The position numbers and the translations under genes were made by a program. From UBA6921 sp964532385 (GTDB taxonomy: Bacteria > Pseudomonadota > Gammaproteobacteria > SG8-11): 64,000 nt of DNA. This document shows, piece by piece, positions 33,691 through 42,573 of this stretch; the stretch's first letter is position 1, and every line of letters begins with the position of its first letter. Location of the stretch: contig CAZHHW010000002.1 in the NCBI GenBank assembly GCA_964532385.1, positions 33,600 to 97,599 on the forward strand. The letters run 5' to 3'. The notes beneath the pieces were generated by a model that saw nothing but the letters and a program-made list of their open reading frames with translations, made no database searches and was not told where the DNA came from.

Positions 33691-34783
33691 GAGAAGCCGG
33701 GGATAAGCGGATGCTGTCCGAAGTCACGTCATGCAAGGGCAGCACGCGGGCGGTGTTTTTTTCTCCCAGCATGAGCGTGGTGACCAATTCGCTGCGATTG
33801 GTTACGCCCGCCTTCTCATATATTTTCCGCACGTGATCGGCCACGGTGGTGGCCCGAATGCAAAGTTTCTCCGCCACCACGTCGTAAGAAAGCCCTTTAA
33901 TCAACAGCAAAGCGATTTCGGTCTGTTTTTCCGTCAGCGCGAGTTTTTTACAACCGCGAAATACGTTCAACGCCAGCGGTTCCTGACGATGCACGGCGAG
34001 CGCCGTCAACGGGCCGGAGTGGACTTCGGAATCCGACAGCCGATGCAGGAAAAATTCAAAACTTCCCCAGGAGTTGTGGAACACAAAATTCGCTGTGCGC
34101 GCATTATCTTCCGCGCCAAAATGAGTCCTCAGCCGCTGCGTCAAGTCATTCTCGCCCAGCGCCGGCCGCATCAGGCCGGCCGGTGCTTGTGCAAGCTGAA
34201 TCAATTTACGTCCACGGCTGCATGCATATTGGATTTTCATGCTGCGATCCAACAACAAAATACCTGAGTTTTTTTCACTCGTGATCAATGATACGTGTTC
34301 TGTATTGACATTAAGCGAGGAGGACAACGCCGCGGCCAGGCGAATCAGCGCCGCTTTTTCCGTGGTGGAAAACGGCTTGGTATCCCCCCGATGCAACAGA
34401 ATCGCCCCGCTGCACTTTTCGTCATCGCTAAAACACACGGCCAGGGTCTGAAACTGTTGCTCCACCACGTGGGCCACGCCCGGCAGCAGCAATGCGATTT
34501 GTTGCAGCATCGGATGTTCAGGCGCAAGCACCGCATATAACTCTGTGCGCGCGGCGAAACACATTTGACTGAAACATTGAGGGTCGGCAAATGCGCAATT
34601 CACTGCGGATTCCGATTCATGAAAGAGCCGCGCCGAGGTGGCCGTGAATTCGCGCCACAGCAAGGTCATTGCGTCACAAGCAACCACCCGCTTGAGTTCC
34701 TGGAACAAAATCGACGCCAGCGAAGTTGCGGGAATCCCCAAGCGGCAAAGCTGATACAAATACACAATTTCGGGCGTGAACAT
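33644..34783 (-). CDS. LuxR-type transcriptional regulator of the RiPP-like cluster
   Basis: 379 residues. The N-terminal ~300 residues are GAF-like in appearance (FHESESAVNC ... ILLHRGDTKPFSTTEKAALI) without a recognisable autoinducer domain. The C-terminal LuxR helix-turn-helix is clear: LTEKQTEIALLLIKGLSYDV, then VAEKLCIRATTVADHVRKIY and NRSELV. ATG at 34783 with GGAG upstream is preferred over the longer frame. It is first in the export operon and probably activates the two mauG promoters, which carry a shared palindrome. The ligand is unknown. The 292-bp region before it (to 35075) shows no gene and no copy of the palindrome. Confidence 0.82.
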   Translation of the reverse strand: MFTPEIVYLYQLCRLGIPATSLASILFQELKRVVACDAMTLLWREFTATSARLFHESESAVNCAFADPQCFSQMCFAARTELYAVLAPEHPMLQQIALLLPGVAHVVEQQFQTLAVCFSDDEKCSGAILLHRGDTKPFSTTEKAALIRLAAALSSSLNVNTEHVSLITSEKNSGILLLDRSMKIQYACSRGRKLIQLAQAPAGLMRPALGENDLTQRLRTHFGAEDNARTANFVFHNSWGSFEFFLHRLSDSEVHSGPLTALAVHRQEPLALNVFRGCKKLALTEKQTEIALLLIKGLSYDVVAEKLCIRATTVADHVRKIYEKAGVTNRSELVTTLMLGEKNTARVLPLHDVTSDSIRLSPASRENVKIKGMARGHAL

Positions 34784-35075
34784 GAGGTCTCCGCATTCGA
34801 CAAGCAAGGATGAAACGCCGGGTAATCTCTACGCGATTGATACACCGCACTAACTTGTGAAACGCCGAGTTCTTAGCGCGCCATCAACAACGCACTTGAA
34901 GCACCCCCGGCTTGCAAGCACGTTACCCATATCCGGGCGTTTAGTCGCAGGACTTTTTCACGCTGGGATTGCGAATTATTATCGGAGGATAAAAATACTG
35001 CGGAGGGAATTATTTGCGGATGAATCTTAGGGGAACCATGGATTCCGGCTTAAATAAATAAAGTCAAGACATGCG

Positions 35076-36410
35076 TCATGAACTTGGAACCACCGCGCTG
35101 CAGCGAAATCCGCCTAATTCCTCGGAGCGCCCCAGAATCAGCTCGCCGCCGTAATGTTCGACCAGATCCTTGACGATGGACAGGCCCAGACCGTGCCCGG
35201 CGGTGGACTCGTCGATACGCACGCCCCGCTGCGCAAGCCTGTCAAGCTCATGCTGTTCAACACCTGGCCCGTCATCTTCAACGGTGAAGATCCATTGCGG
35301 CCGGTCGGTGATCGTCAAACGCACGCGCGCTCTGGACCATTTGCAGGCATTGTCGAGCAGATTGCCGAGCAGTTCGAATAAATCCTCGCGATCCAGGCGG
35401 CAGCCGCCGTGGCCGCTAACCCGGGTTTCGATATCCAACGGCTTGTCGCGATACACCATGCGCAAAGTCTGCACCAGCGTTTCGGTCTCCGCCGCCAAAT
35501 CGTATTGGCCGGTAGGCAAGGCCGCGCCCACGATGCGCGCGCGCCGTAGCTCGCGCTCGATCAGTTGATGCACGGCGTGTGTGTGCTGTTGCAGCCGCGC
35601 CTGGAGTTCCGGGTGTTGAGATATTTCCGGCTGATCGAATTGCTGCATCAAGGCGGTGAGCGGTGTCTTCAAACCGTGCGCCAGATTCCCCAGCGCATTG
35701 CGCGAGCGTTCCAGGCGTTTTTGCAGCAGATCCAGCAAGCGATTGATCTGCTGCATGAGCGGTTGCACCTCGCTGGGCGCATGCAGCACGGTCAGGTGGC
35801 GCAGCGCGCCTTGTTCGAGCGCGCGCAGTTCGGCGCGAATCTCGTCCAGCGGCATTAAGCCGCGCCTGATCCACCACATTTGCAAACCCACCAGCGTGAC
35901 CAGAATTCCCACAGCGAGCAGTGCATAACGCCATTGGAACGCGCGGACATCGGCGTACAAAGGCTCGATATCTTCGGCCACGGTGATCGTGACGGCACGC
36001 TCGAATTTATGAAATGTGCGCATGACTAACAGCAAATTCTGCCGGGTGGGGCCGCGAGTGGCGCCGCGAATATAACCCTGCTCATTTTGGGCGGGTGTTG
36101 GCGTTTTCAGGTCGGTGTCCCACAACGAACGCGAACGAATCACCAGCGTACCGGACTCGATACGGAAATAATGTCCGGAAAAGGGCCGTTGGTAGTTGGG
36201 GTCGATATTGGCGGTGTCGATGTCTAGCACCCCGTCGGTGATGCGCAATGCGGCGAGCACCAGTTCGACATCTTCTTGCAGGTGAGTTGCGGCGGTATTT
36301 TTAAGCAAAACTTCGACGGCGCTGTTGGCCACCAGCCACTGCAACAGCAGCGCCGCAACCAGACTGACAATCAACCCCGCCGCCAAGCGCGCCTGCAGCG
36401 AACGGAACAT
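35076..36410 (-). CDS. Sensor histidine kinase (PhoQ/QseC-like)
   Basis: A 444-residue inner-membrane kinase: helix at ~7-27, periplasmic sensor to ~160, second helix ~165-185. The HAMP-like linker leads to H-box GNLAHGLKTPLTAL with the phosphorylated His. N-box LLGNLLDNACKW, G1 EDDGPGV and G2 GHGLGLSIV follow. It overlaps the response regulator by one base. It lies with PepSY and cytochrome genes on the same strand and probably controls them. Confidence 0.9.
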   Translation of the reverse strand: MFRSLQARLAAGLIVSLVAALLLQWLVANSAVEVLLKNTAATHLQEDVELVLAALRITDGVLDIDTANIDPNYQRPFSGHYFRIESGTLVIRSRSLWDTDLKTPTPAQNEQGYIRGATRGPTRQNLLLVMRTFHKFERAVTITVAEDIEPLYADVRAFQWRYALLAVGILVTLVGLQMWWIRRGLMPLDEIRAELRALEQGALRHLTVLHAPSEVQPLMQQINRLLDLLQKRLERSRNALGNLAHGLKTPLTALMQQFDQPEISQHPELQARLQQHTHAVHQLIERELRRARIVGAALPTGQYDLAAETETLVQTLRMVYRDKPLDIETRVSGHGGCRLDREDLFELLGNLLDNACKWSRARVRLTITDRPQWIFTVEDDGPGVEQHELDRLAQRGVRIDESTAGHGLGLSIVKDLVEHYGGELILGRSEELGGFRCSAVVPSS

Positions 36411-37075
36411 TACGGGTTTCCGGTGAACATGTAACCTTGACCCCGGCGTGTCTGAATGTATTCCTTGCCGAGTTTTTGCCGCAGACGTTTTACATACACT
36501 TCGATCACATTGCTGTCTTTGTCGGAATCAAAATCATAAACATGTTCGGTGATTCTGGATTTGGTCAGGATTTTTCCGGGGTGCAACATGAACAGCCGCA
36601 GCAGCCTGAATTCGGTGCCGGTCAATTCGATGGTCTCGCCCTGCCCAATTGTCACGGTCTGGCGCTGTTCATCCAGCGTCAATCCGGAGTTCTCCAGCAT
36701 CCCGCCGGTTTGCTGATGCGCGCGGCGAATCAACGCCGTGATGCGCGCCAGCAATTCTTCGTTATGAAACGGTTTACCGAGATAATCATCCGCACCGGCC
36801 TTGAAGCCGTCGACGCGTTCATGCCAGGCATCGCGCGCCGTGAGAATAATGACCGGCACTTTCACACCCGCATTACGCCAGTTTTTTAAAACCTCGAGTC
36901 CGGGGCGATGCGGCAAACCTAAATCCAGCACCACCGCATCGTAGGGATTTTCATTCCCCATGAATTCGCCATCCACACCGTTGTCGGCCACATCGACGGC
37001 AAAACCCGCTTTCACCAGTTGCTGTTTCAACGGCACGCTTAAATCAACATCATCTTCAACCAAAAGAATTCGCAT
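36410..37075 (-). CDS. OmpR/PhoP-type response regulator
   Basis: 221 residues: receiver with acidic pocket EDD (~7-9) and phospho-acceptor Asp51 in VVLDLGLP, then a winged-helix DNA-binding domain (TGTEFRLLRLFMLHPGKI, ending with KEYIQTRRGQGYMF). It is the partner of the adjacent kinase. The ATG is 3 bp after the PepSY gene, so the units look co-transcribed. Confidence 0.93.
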   Translation of the reverse strand: MRILLVEDDVDLSVPLKQQLVKAGFAVDVADNGVDGEFMGNENPYDAVVLDLGLPHRPGLEVLKNWRNAGVKVPVIILTARDAWHERVDGFKAGADDYLGKPFHNEELLARITALIRRAHQQTGGMLENSGLTLDEQRQTVTIGQGETIELTGTEFRLLRLFMLHPGKILTKSRITEHVYDFDSDKDSNVIEVYVKRLRQKLGKEYIQTRRGQGYMFTGNP

Positions 37076-37078
37076 GCT

Positions 37079-37396
37079 TTATTCTTGCTTGCTGCGGTAG
37101 AGCTCGCCGCTGCGCGCGTCGAAATACATTTCGCGCACCACCCCGGCTTGGTCGACAATTTCTATTTCGTACGTGAGCAGATGCTTTTTATCCTTGAGTT
37201 TGGCTTCGAGTACTTTGCTGTGGGGATACGCGGCCTGCACCTGAGCCACCACTTTTTCCAGCGGTACGATAACGCCGCTTTCCTGCAAGTGGCGCGCGCG
37301 TTCATGATCATGATCATGGTCGTCGTCATCGGCAACTGCCCAGCCCATCGAGGCGATCATGATCAACAGCAGAAAGCGCCACGGCCATTTGCTCAT
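37079..37396 (-). CDS. PepSY-domain protein
   Basis: 105 residues with a signal peptide and a His/Asp-rich stretch just after it (DDDDHDHDHERARH), a possible metal-binding patch. A single PepSY domain follows (PLEKVVAQVQAAYP, ending VVREMYFDARSGEL). PepSY proteins often sit beside two-component systems and cytochromes and may modulate periplasmic enzymes. It is 6 bp after the diheme cytochrome gene. Confidence 0.85.
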   Translation of the reverse strand: MSKWPWRFLLLIMIASMGWAVADDDDHDHDHERARHLQESGVIVPLEKVVAQVQAAYPHSKVLEAKLKDKKHLLTYEIEIVDQAGVVREMYFDARSGELYRSKQE

Positions 37397-37402
37397 TAAT
37401 CT

Positions 37403-37966
37403 TCAATCCTCCCAACCACCCCGCCCCGGAATACGGATTTCGCCTTCGCGGAATGAACCCTGTGCCGCTTTGAGATGGCATGCCGCGCAATTACTGAGAC
37501 TGCCCACCTTGTCGTTTCCCTTGACCAATTTTGCCGGAAGCTCATCGTGTTTGTTACGGATATAGGGAGTATTGGTGATGCGCACCGGCGCGTCATTGGC
37601 CGCGATGGAACGCAGGATTTTCTCCGAACGCCGGTAACCGCCGTGTTCCGCACTGTTTGCAAGCAGATAAGATAGTACCTGTTCATAGGCCGGGGCGGGC
37701 AATTCCGCATTATCGCCGAAATGATCTTTCAACTGGCTCATGACTTTGCGCCACGAGCGCTCCGGCAACAAACCGGGTTGATAGGCAAAGTGGCACCCCC
37801 CGCATTCTTTCACGTACTGCGCATTGTCGACACGCGCCACATCGGACGTGCGCTCGAACCATTTGGACTGATGTTTGCCGTGGTCATCATCTTCGCTTAA
37901 AACCATTTGACTTGCGGCAGTCAAGACGCCGGCACCGACCGCGAGCATCACATAACGGATCTTCAT
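37403..37966 (-). CDS. Diheme cytochrome c (DHC-like)
   Basis: 187 residues from the ATG at 37966, chosen because GAGG precedes it. It has a signal peptide and two heme-binding motifs: CGGCH (near 55) and CAACH (near 161). The pairing with an SHP-like cytochrome and a cytochrome b561 matches the SHP-DHC-b operon known from Rhodobacter sphaeroides and relatives. There DHC passes electrons to SHP. Confidence 0.88.
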   Translation of the reverse strand: MKIRYVMLAVGAGVLTAASQMVLSEDDDHGKHQSKWFERTSDVARVDNAQYVKECGGCHFAYQPGLLPERSWRKVMSQLKDHFGDNAELPAPAYEQVLSYLLANSAEHGGYRRSEKILRSIAANDAPVRITNTPYIRNKHDELPAKLVKGNDKVGSLSNCAACHLKAAQGSFREGEIRIPGRGGWED

Positions 37967-38004
37967 GGGATATACCTCATCGTTGATGTTCATTCAACCT
38001 GAAT

Positions 38005-38406
38005 TCATTGCGTGCTGATGTAGCTAAGAAAATCGCCTTTTTCCTGCGCGTTGCATTCCCGCCCCAAGGTCCACTCGCAGTTGCGTTTGAACCACTTTTC
38101 GATCTCGGCGATATCGGTCAGGCGTTTGCTGTTGACGGAAGGCGCAAGCGGCTCGATGGTCTTGCCGGTCTTGATGTGTTTGCCGGTTTGACGCAAGTCT
38201 TCGGTATGGCACGTTGCGCAGCGGCGTTCTTTACCTTCGCTGCTGACGCCGAACGAACGCGTCCACAGCGCCTTGCCCGCCTGCGCCTCGAACTGCTTTG
38301 CGCCCTGCGTTTGATATTGCTGCAATAGATCCGTCACGGCGGTCGCATGCGCGGTATTAAAGATCAAACTTGTACACAGCACGACGAACAGTTTGCTGGT
38401 TTTCAT
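38005..38406 (-). CDS. SHP-like monoheme cytochrome c (DUF1924)
   Basis: 133 residues with a signal peptide and a single heme motif CATCH. The opening of the mature part (LLQQYQTQGAKQFEAQAGKALW) and the C-terminal Cys pair (RNCEWTLGRECNAQEKG) are typical of DUF1924, which includes Sphaeroides heme protein. SHP binds oxygen or small ligands when its Asn axial ligand leaves. It lies between diheme cytochrome and cytochrome b561 and overlaps the latter by one base. Confidence 0.85.
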   Translation of the reverse strand: MKTSKLFVVLCTSLIFNTAHATAVTDLLQQYQTQGAKQFEAQAGKALWTRSFGVSSEGKERRCATCHTEDLRQTGKHIKTGKTIEPLAPSVNSKRLTDIAEIEKWFKRNCEWTLGRECNAQEKGDFLSYISTQ

Positions 38407-39020
38407 TACATAGCCTCCGTTCCGGATGGATATTTGTTTGCGTGTTTCTTGTAGCCGGCTTTTTTGTAACCGGTGATCATGGCCCGCACCAGATTCTCTT
38501 CATGCAGCACGCTCCCGGCGATCACACCGCACACATGCGCAATCACCAGCCACAAAGTGAAGTCGGCGAAAAATTCATGCAGATGTTTCAACGGTTTTTC
38601 CCACACACCGCCCAAACTCCCCAGCCAATACGCGAGCGGGCCGGCCTGATCGCCCACGGCATACAGCGCCATTCCGGAAACCCCGGTGGCGGTCAGCAAT
38701 ACCAGCAATGCGATAATCATCGCGCCGCCGGCGGGATTATGGCCGTCATAGCGCGCCGCTTGACCGCGCAGCATATCGCGCAGGTAGGCATAAACAACGC
38801 GCGGTGAAAATACAAAATCGGCAAAGCGCGCGTGCCGGGGACCGACAAATCCCCAGATCAAACGGAACACCAGCAGGCCGGTGATCAGATATCCGGCGTG
38901 CGCATGCAGCCACATCCAGTCGTCTTCGGTCAGAAAATCAATCACGAATGCGGTGACCAGGGTCCAATGGAATACTCGCACCAGCGGATCCCAGACTTTG
39001 ATGTTTGTTGCTGTGGTCAT
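38406..39020 (-). CDS. Cytochrome b561-type membrane protein
   Basis: 204 residues with four membrane helices. The opening KVWDPLVRVFHW and later HAHAGYLITGLLVFRLIWGF place the heme-ligating histidines. The C-terminal half includes LHEFFADFTLWLVIAHVCGV. It is likely the quinol-side donor for the periplasmic cytochromes encoded after it. ATG at 39020 with GGAG upstream is preferred. Confidence 0.9.
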   Translation of the reverse strand: MTTATNIKVWDPLVRVFHWTLVTAFVIDFLTEDDWMWLHAHAGYLITGLLVFRLIWGFVGPRHARFADFVFSPRVVYAYLRDMLRGQAARYDGHNPAGGAMIIALLVLLTATGVSGMALYAVGDQAGPLAYWLGSLGGVWEKPLKHLHEFFADFTLWLVIAHVCGVIAGSVLHEENLVRAMITGYKKAGYKKHANKYPSGTEAM

Positions 39021-39156
39021 GACGTGCTCCGGGGCTTGGATCATGCGCAAACAATAGCGGTGAGCGATGAAATCAAACTGAAAAAACTCAGCTCAGGATT
39101 GCGTACGCATTCATTTGGTGTTTCAGTTAAGCACTTAAAAATCCGGAGATGAAAAC

Positions 39157-39591
39157 ATGCGGACGCGCAACAACACGCTATGGCTGTGTGGAACGCTGAT
39201 TTTATTAGTCGCGGGATGTTCCCAAAAAAACGTACAGACCTACCCCGGCGCGAAACTGGCCAAGGACGAAATCGCCACCCTCACCGCCGAGCGCAGTGCG
39301 GATACAAATGTCATGATCAGGCGCGTTAACGGTGTGGACACTTTACGCGACCGCCCGCCGCAAATCGAAGTACTGCCGGGAAAACTGGTGGTACGCGTGG
39401 AGGTTTCCCGACTCGGCGGCAGCAACGACGCCTACGCCGACGCGCGCAGCATCAATACCATCAGCTTCGACGCCCTCCCCGGCCGCGCCTACAGCGTGCG
39501 CGGAAAATTCGTCGACGGCCTGGGCCAGGTGTGGATCGTGGATGATCGCAATGCGATGGTCCCGGCGATTACGACGGCGGCGGAAAAATAA
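39157..39591 (+). CDS. Small lipoprotein of unknown function
   Basis: 144 residues. The lipobox LVAGC places the lipidated Cys at about 21. The mature part is polar with beta-rich stretches (QIEVLPGKLVVRVEVSRLGG, SVRGKFVDGLGQVWIV). I do not recognise a family. It stands alone on the plus strand between the cytochrome b561 and TerC genes. Confidence 0.7.
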   Translation: MRTRNNTLWLCGTLILLVAGCSQKNVQTYPGAKLAKDEIATLTAERSADTNVMIRRVNGVDTLRDRPPQIEVLPGKLVVRVEVSRLGGSNDAYADARSINTISFDALPGRAYSVRGKFVDGLGQVWIVDDRNAMVPAITTAAEK

Positions 39592-39659
39592 GACGTGAAC
39601 AAGTAATTGGCCTAAGCCAGGCGGGTTCCCGAGCAGAGGTCGCACGCCCCCTTCCAAAA

Positions 39660-40406
39660 TTACCGTTCGATCTGCTTGTGCAGCTTGAGCGGGGCCGCCT
39701 GTTTCTTGCGTATGCGGATATTGAGCAGCTCGACCATGATTGAAAAAGCCATCGCAAAGTAGATAAAGCCCTTCGGCACGTGCACATCGAAACCTTCGGC
39801 CACCAGTGTCAGACCCACGAGCGTCAGAAACGAAAGCGCGAGCATCTTGATGGTCGGATGCGCGTCCACAAAATCTCCGATCGCCTTGGCCGCAAACATC
39901 ATCACTCCGACGGCCAGAATGATGGCGATCGCCATAACGGAAACATACTCGACCAAGCCCACGGCGGTGATCACGGAGTCCAGCGAAAAAACAATATCCA
40001 GAGCTGCAATCTGCATCAGCACCATCCCCATGCTCGCAGCAACCACGGCCGTACCGTGCTCCTTTTCTCCGCCTTCCAGGCTGTTATGTATTTCATGCGT
40101 GGCCTTGGCAAGCAGAAACAAACCACCGCCGATCAGAATGACGTCGCGTCCCGAAATCGCCTGATTGAACACGGTAAACCACGGTTCGGTTAGTCCCATG
40201 ACCCAGGAGATGGAGAATAGCAATGCCAAGCGTGCAAACATGGCGATGCTCAATCCCAATCTGCGCGCGGTGGCCCGCTGATTCTCGGGAAGACGGCCGA
40301 CAAGAATCGAAATAAAAATAATATTATCGATCCCCAACACAATCTCTAACGCGGTCAACGTGCCTAACGCAATCCACGCTTCGGGGCTTGCCACCCATTC
40401 AAACAT
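39660..40406 (-). CDS. TerC-family integral membrane protein
   Basis: 248 residues with about seven membrane helices. TerC signature blocks are seen: LEIVLGIDNIIFISILVGRLP near the start (residues ~20-40) and IDIVFSLDSVITAVG in the middle, each with the conserved Asp in a helix. TerC proteins are linked to metal (manganese, calcium) export during exoprotein metalation. No ter operon is nearby. Confidence 0.93.
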   Translation of the reverse strand: MFEWVASPEAWIALGTLTALEIVLGIDNIIFISILVGRLPENQRATARRLGLSIAMFARLALLFSISWVMGLTEPWFTVFNQAISGRDVILIGGGLFLLAKATHEIHNSLEGGEKEHGTAVVAASMGMVLMQIAALDIVFSLDSVITAVGLVEYVSVMAIAIILAVGVMMFAAKAIGDFVDAHPTIKMLALSFLTLVGLTLVAEGFDVHVPKGFIYFAMAFSIMVELLNIRIRKKQAAPLKLHKQIER

Positions 40407-40639
40407 CAGCTTCTCCCCTGTTCGGTTTTGGTTCGACGGTATAGTACTTAATCGTGAATGCGGCGGATAGGCTTGCGAAGCTGTGCGTTCGGCTCGATCA
40501 ACGACATGTTCGTTTTCGGGAAGAATGGATTTCGCGGAGATACCGTTCGTACTACCTCGGACAGCAACACCTCATGTTGCAAGAAAACTTTACCCATTGA
40601 TTCGACGCACCACTTCGATGGGGCATGCATTTATTTTTG

Positions 40640-41371
40640 TTACTTGCGAAGTGCAACGAACAAATCCAGATCCCATGGACGAAACGCCAGCAGCACTCCG
40701 ACGTTGCGCCGTTTTGCCGGTGGAACGTTCGCGTCATCACGCTGCATTTCCGCAAAGTCGGAAGCCAGCGATTGAAGGCGGTCGAGGAATACGCGACGCG
40801 ACGCTTCGCTCAAGTGCCCGAATAAGAAAAGCCGCCTCTCATCCTCGCCGCGAAACCGCGATTTGATAAATTTGGATTGAATGGATTGCTCGAAAAACTG
40901 TTCAATCGGTCCATCCGGCAGCCACCGAAAATTGTCGCTTATACGAAGCTTGATGCGATTCCCAGGAAGGAGGTCAATGATCTTCAGCCGATCCAGTTTT
41001 GCCAGACAACGGATACATTCCACCGTGGTGATCTGATATTGACCGATGATGTCGTCGAAACTCAGCCGGTTACGCACACAAACGGCCACTAGTAAAAGCT
41101 TGAGATCCTGGACCAGCTCCTGCTCCTGATCGCGCGACAACTCGCCAATGCGTTGGCGTGTTTCGTCGTACAGTGCGACAAGATCGGAGATGTCCATCTG
41201 CACCAGAGCGCAGATCTCTTCAAGTCTGGATAGGCTAAACCGTTTCGACGCAAACAACCTCTTGATATTGGCTTCGCTCATCCGCAACGCACGCGCAATT
41301 TTTGCGTAAGTCATTCCATGCCGCTTGAGGGCGGCTTTTAGTGCGTCGACCAGCGCCGCGGATTGTTTCAT
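40640..41371 (-). CDS. XRE-type helix-turn-helix regulator
   Basis: 243 residues. N-terminal helix-turn-helix: HGMTYAKIARALRMSEANIK, then RLFASKRFSLSRLEEICAL. The C-terminal ~170 residues include a second helix-turn-helix-like part (LSFDDIIGQYQITTVECIRC) and a region I cannot name. ATG at 41371 is preferred. It is divergent from the rhombotarget lipoprotein gene (145 bp apart), whose expression it might control. The 233 bp between it and terC show nothing clear. Confidence 0.75.
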   Translation of the reverse strand: MKQSAALVDALKAALKRHGMTYAKIARALRMSEANIKRLFASKRFSLSRLEEICALVQMDISDLVALYDETRQRIGELSRDQEQELVQDLKLLLVAVCVRNRLSFDDIIGQYQITTVECIRCLAKLDRLKIIDLLPGNRIKLRISDNFRWLPDGPIEQFFEQSIQSKFIKSRFRGEDERRLFLFGHLSEASRRVFLDRLQSLASDFAEMQRDDANVPPAKRRNVGVLLAFRPWDLDLFVALRK

Positions 41372-41516
41372 TGCCAAATACCCTCGAAAGGTTTCTACAG
41401 TATAGGAAATGTATACTTAATGGGATTAATTTAACGACGAATTCTAGCGTCGTATTTTTTTATTAACCTCTCCAGGCATGATTTCTCCGTTACTCAAACA
41501 CACGGAGGAATCACAC

Positions 41517-42449
41517 ATGACATCATCTTTCAATTTAAAACTTGCCGGAATTCTTGGTCTTGTCTTGAGCATCGGCCTTACGAGCGGCTGTTCACAAAAC
41601 CTGACTCGCTCATCGCGATCCCAACCGTTGAGTTCACTCATCGAACCCGCAAAAGACTCACGGCAAGTTGACAACAAGGCAACGCTCGCGTTTCCGGCAT
41701 CGATTGCGGTGATTTACGTACCCAGCAGCGATTACAACATTCCGCGGACCGTGATTATGAATTCCGCGGATGCCTTGCGGCAGCAATTGTTAGCGGAGCA
41801 AAAATACATCCGGTCGGTTACGGTTGTTTCGTTGGATGACACGGCAAGCAAAGTTTCACTTGCGAATATCCGCGCTCTCTACGATGCCGACATGGCGCTG
41901 ATCGTGACATACGAGCAAGACCAATCCAGCCAACAGTCCGGCCCTGGAGGGTTCGTCGACGGAACGATCGTCGGCGCATTCGTCGTTCCCTCGGTGAGTA
42001 CCACAACCACGACTCGCGTCGAAGCGAAAGTAGTGCACATACCAAGCAACGCATTGGTGTTTCGACATTCAGCGGGCGACTCGCGTACCTCGCACAGCAC
42101 AAGTTACGGACTGCCCGGAGCACTACGCAATGAGTCCGCCGACAGTTTGTTGAAAGCAACAACCGGCCTCGGCGACGCACTGCTCTCCACATTACAAAAG
42201 TTCGACAATTTTGATTTATCACACGCGGTTTCGATGGACGTACTGACGGCAAATCAGGCCATCGATATTCCAGGTAACACAACGTCTGACAGTAATTGGA
42301 ACCGAGTTGACCGTTTCAAACTCAGCGGTGGCGGCAGCATTGATGGTATCGGCTTGTTTGTAGGATTGGCCGTTTGGATCATCGTGCGTCGGCGACGCTA
42401 CGCTGAATCGGCAAAAAACTCATTATCAACGTCGTCTCGTCTTATTTAA
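41517..42449 (+). CDS. Rhombotarget-type lipoprotein with GlyGly-CTERM tail
   Basis: 310 residues. Lipobox LTSGC near the N-terminus gives a lipidated Cys. The C-terminus has the GlyGly-CTERM layout: GGGSIDGIG, hydrophobic helix (LFVGLAVWII), then RRRR. This tail is recognised by rhombosortase, an intramembrane rhomboid-type protease. The tail continues 16 residues past the Arg cluster, longer than usual. GGAGGA at 41504-41509 fixes the ATG. No rhombosortase is in the window. Having both an N-terminal lipid and a C-terminal sorting helix fits the family I know as rhombotarget lipoprotein. Confidence 0.75.
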   Translation: MTSSFNLKLAGILGLVLSIGLTSGCSQNLTRSSRSQPLSSLIEPAKDSRQVDNKATLAFPASIAVIYVPSSDYNIPRTVIMNSADALRQQLLAEQKYIRSVTVVSLDDTASKVSLANIRALYDADMALIVTYEQDQSSQQSGPGGFVDGTIVGAFVVPSVSTTTTTRVEAKVVHIPSNALVFRHSAGDSRTSHSTSYGLPGALRNESADSLLKATTGLGDALLSTLQKFDNFDLSHAVSMDVLTANQAIDIPGNTTSDSNWNRVDRFKLSGGGSIDGIGLFVGLAVWIIVRRRRYAESAKNSLSTSSRLI

Positions 42450-42477
42450 ATCGTTTAAATCGTCTTGATCCCGTAAG

Positions 42478-42511
42478 CCCACTCCTGGGCGAATTCTCTC
42501 TCAGGAGTGGG
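42478..42511 (+). terminator. Hairpin after rhombotarget lipoprotein gene
   Basis: 10-bp stem CCCACTCCTG / CAGGAGTGGG with a 14-base loop, 28 bp after the stop. No T-run follows, so intrinsic termination is uncertain. Confidence 0.5.
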
Positions 42512-42573
42512 GCGGCACATCGTAAACCGTTAATTGCCCGGAATAGTCTACTGCCGCGTTCAGAAATTCATGG

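Noticed and set aside
19698..34783. Methanobactin cluster
   Set aside because: MauG-like genes and export are present, but there is no DUF692 MbnB, no MbnC and no methanobactin-like precursor with paired Cys.
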